Positions 60,774-64,000 of a stretch of DNA of 64,000 nucleotides are shown here, piece by piece. Position numbers and translations under genes: made by a program. Location of the stretch: the NCBI GenBank assembly GCA_047975765.1, contig JBKEEF010000013.1, positions 1 to 64,000 of the forward strand. The letters are read 5' to 3'. The notes below the pieces were generated by a model. That model was not told the DNA's origin. It did no database searches and saw only the letters and a program-made list of their open reading frames with translations. Numbering within the stretch: the stretch's first letter is position 1; each line of letters starts with the position of its first letter. Source of the stretch: JAQWBS01 sp047975765. GTDB lineage: Bacteria; Pseudomonadota; Alphaproteobacteria; RF32; CAG-239.

Positions 60774-61322
60774 TTGAAAAAAATATCGAAAACAAAACTA
60801 TCCTCTACTTACGCTCTTGCGATTTATGAAAGCGCAGTGGAAAAGAAAGATATCAAAAAAGTCTACGAAGATATGAATAAACTTCGTGAGGCTTTAACTT
60901 CCGAGAATATTAAAAACTTATCATCTCCTCTTCTAAACACTTCTGTTAAACAAGAAATTATCAAAGAAATTTGTAAAAAATTTAAGATTTGTGATGTTGT
61001 TTGCAATTCACTTGATGTGATTGCGGAAAATGAACGTTTAGGAGATTTGAAATATATTTTTGAAGCCTTCAATAACCTCTATTATGAAAAAAATGATATG
61101 ATTTTGGTGAAGGTTTATACCATTAAAGAACTCAATTCTTCTCAAGACAAAAAACTAAAAGAGAATTTGCACGAACTTTTGAAGAAGGAAGTGATTGTTA
61201 ATTATGAAATTAAGCCAGAAATTTTGGGTGGCTTAGTTATCAATTTTGGGTCATCACAAATTGACGACTCAATCAAAGGAAAATTAGAACGTTTGGAATC
61301 TGTTATGAAAGGCGGGAAATAA
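60774..61322 (+). CDS. atpH: F1 ATP synthase delta subunit
   Basis: A 182-residue subunit linking F1 to the stator. It has the family features: SSTYALAIYESAVEKKDIKKVYEDM at the N-terminus, LSSPLLNTSVKQEIIKEI, and the C-terminal PEILGGLVINFGSSQIDDSIKGKLERL. The start is TTG at 60774, with only a weak ribosome-binding site (GAG) before it; an ATG six bases earlier meets a stop at once. The stop overlaps atpA by one base (TAATG). Confidence 0.92.
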   Translation: MKKISKTKLSSTYALAIYESAVEKKDIKKVYEDMNKLREALTSENIKNLSSPLLNTSVKQEIIKEICKKFKICDVVCNSLDVIAENERLGDLKYIFEAFNNLYYEKNDMILVKVYTIKELNSSQDKKLKENLHELLKKEVIVNYEIKPEILGGLVINFGSSQIDDSIKGKLERLESVMKGGK

Positions 61323-62881
61323 TGTCTATAAGTACAAGTGAAATTTCTTCAATTATCAAAGATAAAATCGTAAAGTCTGATATTGATGCTGATGTTTCCG
61401 AAGTTGGCTATGTGCTTTCTGTTGGAGATGGAATTGCCCGCATTTATGGTTTGGATAATGTTCAGTCCAACGAAATGGTCGAATTTGCAAATGGGGTCAG
61501 AGGAATGGCCTTGAACCTTGAAGAAGACAATGTTGGTGTGGTGATTTTTGGTTCGGATGAAGGCATCAAAGAAGGTGATCTTGTTAAAAGAACAAAAGAA
61601 ATTGTGAGTGTTCCTGTTGGAAAGGCTTTGCTCGGTCGTGTGGTCGATGCTCTTGGAAATCCAATTGATGGAAAAGGCGAAATCAAAACAAATGAATACA
61701 GAGCAGCAGACGTTAAAGCTCCTGGTATTATTACCAGACGCAGTGTGCATGAACCTATGCAAACTGGTTTGAAGATTGTTGACTCTCTCGTTCCAATTGG
61801 TCGTGGTCAACGTGAGCTTGTTATTGGTGACCGTCAAACAGGAAAAACTGCAATCATTATTGATACCATTCTCAATCAGAAATCAATTAATGATAAAGCA
61901 AAAAATGACAAAGAAAAATTGTTCTGCGTTTATGTAGCAATTGGTCAGAAACGTTCAACAGTTGCTCAAGTTGTGAAAACTTTGAAAGAAAAAGGTGCTT
62001 TGGACTATACAATTATTGTTGCAGCAACAGCTTCTGAAGCTGCGCCGCTTCAATATATTGCACCATATTCTGGTTGTGCTATGGGAGAATATTTCAGAGA
62101 CAACGAAATGCACGCGGTTATCTTTTATGATGACTTGTCTAAACAGGCAACGGCTTATCGTCAGATGTCATTGTTGCTCCGTCGTCCACCTGGTCGTGAA
62201 GCATATCCTGGGGATGTGTTCTATTTACACTCTCGTTTGCTTGAACGTGCGGCAAAACTCAATGAAGAATTGGGTTCTGGCTCATTAACTGCTTTGCCTG
62301 TGATTGAAACACAAGCTGGTGATGTGTCAGCCTATATTCCAACAAACGTGATTTCTATTACAGACGGACAAATTTTCTTGGAAAACACATTGTTCTATCA
62401 AGGTGTGCGTCCTGCGGTAAATGTTGGTATCTCTGTTTCTCGTGTGGGTTCAGCAGCTCAAATTAAAGCAATGAAACAAGTTGCGGGAACAATTAAGCTT
62501 GAACTTGCTCAATATCGTGAAATGGCAGCATTTTCCCAGTTTGCATCAGATTTGGATGCGGCAACAAAGAAACTTTTGGCTCGTGGCGAAAGATTGACAG
62601 AACTTTTGAAACAACCTGTTTATCATCCAATGCCAGTTGAAAATCAAGTGTTGTCTATTTTTGCTGGTGTGAAAGGCTTTCTTGATAAGCTTAAACTTTC
62701 AGAAATTAAAGTATTTGAAGAAAAAGCTTTAACAGAATTTGCTGCAAATCATGCTGAAATTTTAGATGAAATTCGTGAGAAAAAAACAATTTCTCCTGAA
62801 TTAGAAGAAAAAATCAATGCTGTTTACAGAGAAATTGAAAAATTGTTTGTAAAAGAAGAAAACGAAGACAAAGTTGCGTAA
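61322..62881 (+). CDS. atpA: F1 ATP synthase alpha subunit
   Basis: A 519-residue subunit of the catalytic hexamer. It carries ISSIIKDKIVKSDIDADVSEVGYVLSVGDGIARIYGL at the N-terminus, the P-loop GDRQTGKTAI, the ALDYTIIVAATASEAAPLQYIAPYSGCA block, and the SVSRVGSAAQIKAMKQVAGTIKLELAQYREM signature. Length is as usual, with about 10 extra C-terminal residues. Fits between atpH and atpG with small gaps. Confidence 0.98.
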   Translation: MSISTSEISSIIKDKIVKSDIDADVSEVGYVLSVGDGIARIYGLDNVQSNEMVEFANGVRGMALNLEEDNVGVVIFGSDEGIKEGDLVKRTKEIVSVPVGKALLGRVVDALGNPIDGKGEIKTNEYRAADVKAPGIITRRSVHEPMQTGLKIVDSLVPIGRGQRELVIGDRQTGKTAIIIDTILNQKSINDKAKNDKEKLFCVYVAIGQKRSTVAQVVKTLKEKGALDYTIIVAATASEAAPLQYIAPYSGCAMGEYFRDNEMHAVIFYDDLSKQATAYRQMSLLLRRPPGREAYPGDVFYLHSRLLERAAKLNEELGSGSLTALPVIETQAGDVSAYIPTNVISITDGQIFLENTLFYQGVRPAVNVGISVSRVGSAAQIKAMKQVAGTIKLELAQYREMAAFSQFASDLDAATKKLLARGERLTELLKQPVYHPMPVENQVLSIFAGVKGFLDKLKLSEIKVFEEKALTEFAANHAEILDEIREKKTISPELEEKINAVYREIEKLFVKEENEDKVA

Positions 62882-62892
62882 AGGTGTAGCTT

Positions 62893-63813
62893 ATGGCCGG
62901 ATTAAAAGAATTACGAACACGAATTAATAGTGTGAAATCGACGCAAAAGATCACTTCGGCAATGAAGATGGTAGCAGCTTCTCGTCTGCGTCGTTCACAA
63001 ATTCTATTAAACAAATGTTCGGCATATTTCGAAAACTTACTAATCGTTGCGAACAGGCTTCAAAATGAGATAAAAGATTTTGAGGAAACAAGTGGAAGCA
63101 AACTTGTTGTTCCAGAACTTCTTAAAGGCACAGGGAAAGAAGAAACTTACCTTTTGGTTTGTATCTCTTCTGATAGAGGTCTCTGCGGAGGTTTCAACTA
63201 TAGTGTGGCTAAAGAAACAATGCTTCGCATCAAACAGCTTAAGTCTGAGAAGAAAGATGTGAAACTTATTTGTATTGGCAGAAAAGCAAGAGATATTCTC
63301 AAAAGAAAACACGAAAATATGATTGTTGGTTTCTTTGGTGATGTTGCTAAAAAGGGCGCTGATTATGATGAGTCTGTTGCTTTAGCAAAACACATCCAAA
63401 TCATTATGAAAGAACATGAAGTTGACGTTTGTGAAATTGTGTATAGTCGTTTTGTTTCTGCAATTACGAGAAATATTACAGTCGAACAAATCTATCCATA
63501 TAAACAAGAACCTACAAGAGAAGAAGATGTTTCTTTGACTAAAACAATGGTCAAAAATTCTTTCTTTGACTATGAGCCAAAACTTGCAGAAATCTATGAT
63601 GAAGTGATTAAACTTGTACTTAGAGCAAAGCTTTTACAAGTTTTTGCAAATTCACAGGCTTCTGAACATGGTGCAAGAATGACATCAATGGATAGTGCAA
63701 CCAGAAATGCACAAGAAATGTTGGGTAAATTGACATTAAGATACAATGGTATTCGCCAGTCAGCAATTACAACCGAACTAACCGAAATTATTTCCGGTGC
63801 TGAAGCAATATAA
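62893..63813 (+). CDS. atpG: F1 ATP synthase gamma subunit
   Basis: A 306-residue rotor subunit with the conserved start AGLKELRTRINSVKSTQKITSAMKMVAASRLRR, the SSDRGLCGGFN block, and the end ITTELTEIISGAEAI preceded by NARMTSMDSATRNAQEML-type residues. The order atpH-atpA-atpG-atpD without F0 genes is the split arrangement of Alphaproteobacteria. Confidence 0.96.
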   Translation: MAGLKELRTRINSVKSTQKITSAMKMVAASRLRRSQILLNKCSAYFENLLIVANRLQNEIKDFEETSGSKLVVPELLKGTGKEETYLLVCISSDRGLCGGFNYSVAKETMLRIKQLKSEKKDVKLICIGRKARDILKRKHENMIVGFFGDVAKKGADYDESVALAKHIQIIMKEHEVDVCEIVYSRFVSAITRNITVEQIYPYKQEPTREEDVSLTKTMVKNSFFDYEPKLAEIYDEVIKLVLRAKLLQVFANSQASEHGARMTSMDSATRNAQEMLGKLTLRYNGIRQSAITTELTEIISGAEAI

Positions 63814-63839
63814 AAATGAAGGGAATTTAGGAGAGAAAA

Positions 63840-64000
63840 ATGGCAAAAGCTAAAAAAGAAACAACAAATATTTCAAAAGGTTATGTTCTCCAAGTGACGG
63901 GAGCGGTTGTTGACGTTAAATTTGAAAGTATCAGTGAGCTTCCTAACATTTTAACAGCTTTGGAATGTGAGAATAATGGCAATAAACTCGTTCTTGAAGT
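63840..64000 (+). CDS. atpD: F1 ATP synthase beta subunit, 5' part only
   Basis: An ATG at 63840 after TTAGGAGAGAAAA opens a frame that runs off the window. The visible 53 residues include GYVLQVTGAVVDVKFESISELPNIL, the opening of AtpD (beta subunit, the catalytic subunit of F1). The order after atpG supports it. The gene continues past the right edge. Confidence 0.93.
   Translation, partial: MAKAKKETTNISKGYVLQVTGAVVDVKFESISELPNILTALECENNGNKLVLE

Overview
The window looks like a chromosomal segment of an AT-rich member of the Alphaproteobacteria, about one-third G+C judged by eye. The support is a ChpT-type histidine phosphotransferase with a CheY-like receiver, an alphaproteobacterial-style RpoH, an F1 ATP synthase operon (atpH-atpA-atpG-atpD) with no F0 genes before it, a short FlgJ lacking a muramidase domain, and an alphaproteobacterial family 4 uracil-DNA glycosylase. 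The inner and outer membrane machinery (LolCD, LpoB-like lipoproteins, an OmpA-family protein, P and L ring-related flagellar genes) shows a Gram-negative envelope. Gut-associated, reduced, AT-rich alphaproteobacteria are a plausible home, but that is inference.

Layout. 1-6.7 kb: a minus-strand secreted protein followed by a small reading frame interrupted by an in-frame stop, a uracil-DNA glycosylase, a plus-strand TPR lipoprotein, and a minus-strand trmFO-hpnC-like-hpnD-like set. 6.8-10.6 kb: a tight plus-strand operon with a secreted protein, ChpT, a receiver, CheR, a tautomerase-fold protein and a Nudix hydrolase. 10.6-22.4 kb: a block of minus-strand genes around a VirD4/TraG-type coupling ATPase, with two paralogous membrane proteins, several unrecognised proteins, and (past the plus-strand rluD-rpoH pair) a membrane-anchored pseudokinase with a small membrane partner. 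22.6-30.3 kb: a PAS protein with a degenerate GGDEF domain, TrmN6, a threonylcarbamoyl-AMP synthase, two tandem paralogous HNH-like proteins, leucyl aminopeptidase and a DUF192 lipoprotein.

30.5-39.9 kb: OmpA-family lipoprotein, RecJ, a DUF502 membrane protein, then the flagellar operon flgI-flgJ-flgN-like-flgK-flgL read on the minus strand from a well-formed sigma-54 type promoter. 40-50 kb: an unusual MnmA, an FAD reductase, rpmG, a frameshifted gene, an envelope lipoprotein operon (COG3014-like, LpoB-like, CsgG-like), lolC-lolD, an EF-hand protein, and rpmI-rplT. 50-64 kb: pheS-pheT, a large cysteine-rich secreted protein, a Xer recombinase, two small unknown genes, priA and the F1 ATPase operon, which runs off the right edge.

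The best candidates for an undescribed system are the coupling-ATPase locus with its pseudokinase (10.6-22.4 kb) and the nearby HNH-like paralog pair (25.4-28.1 kb). These could be a secretion device and cargo, but no VirB components, relaxase or attachment sites are visible, so any link is inference. No rRNA, tRNA, CRISPR array, insertion sequence or prophage was seen. No gene-free stretch exceeds 300 bases; the longest, about 200 bases before the OmpA-family gene, is AT-rich and holds only a candidate promoter and a weak hairpin.
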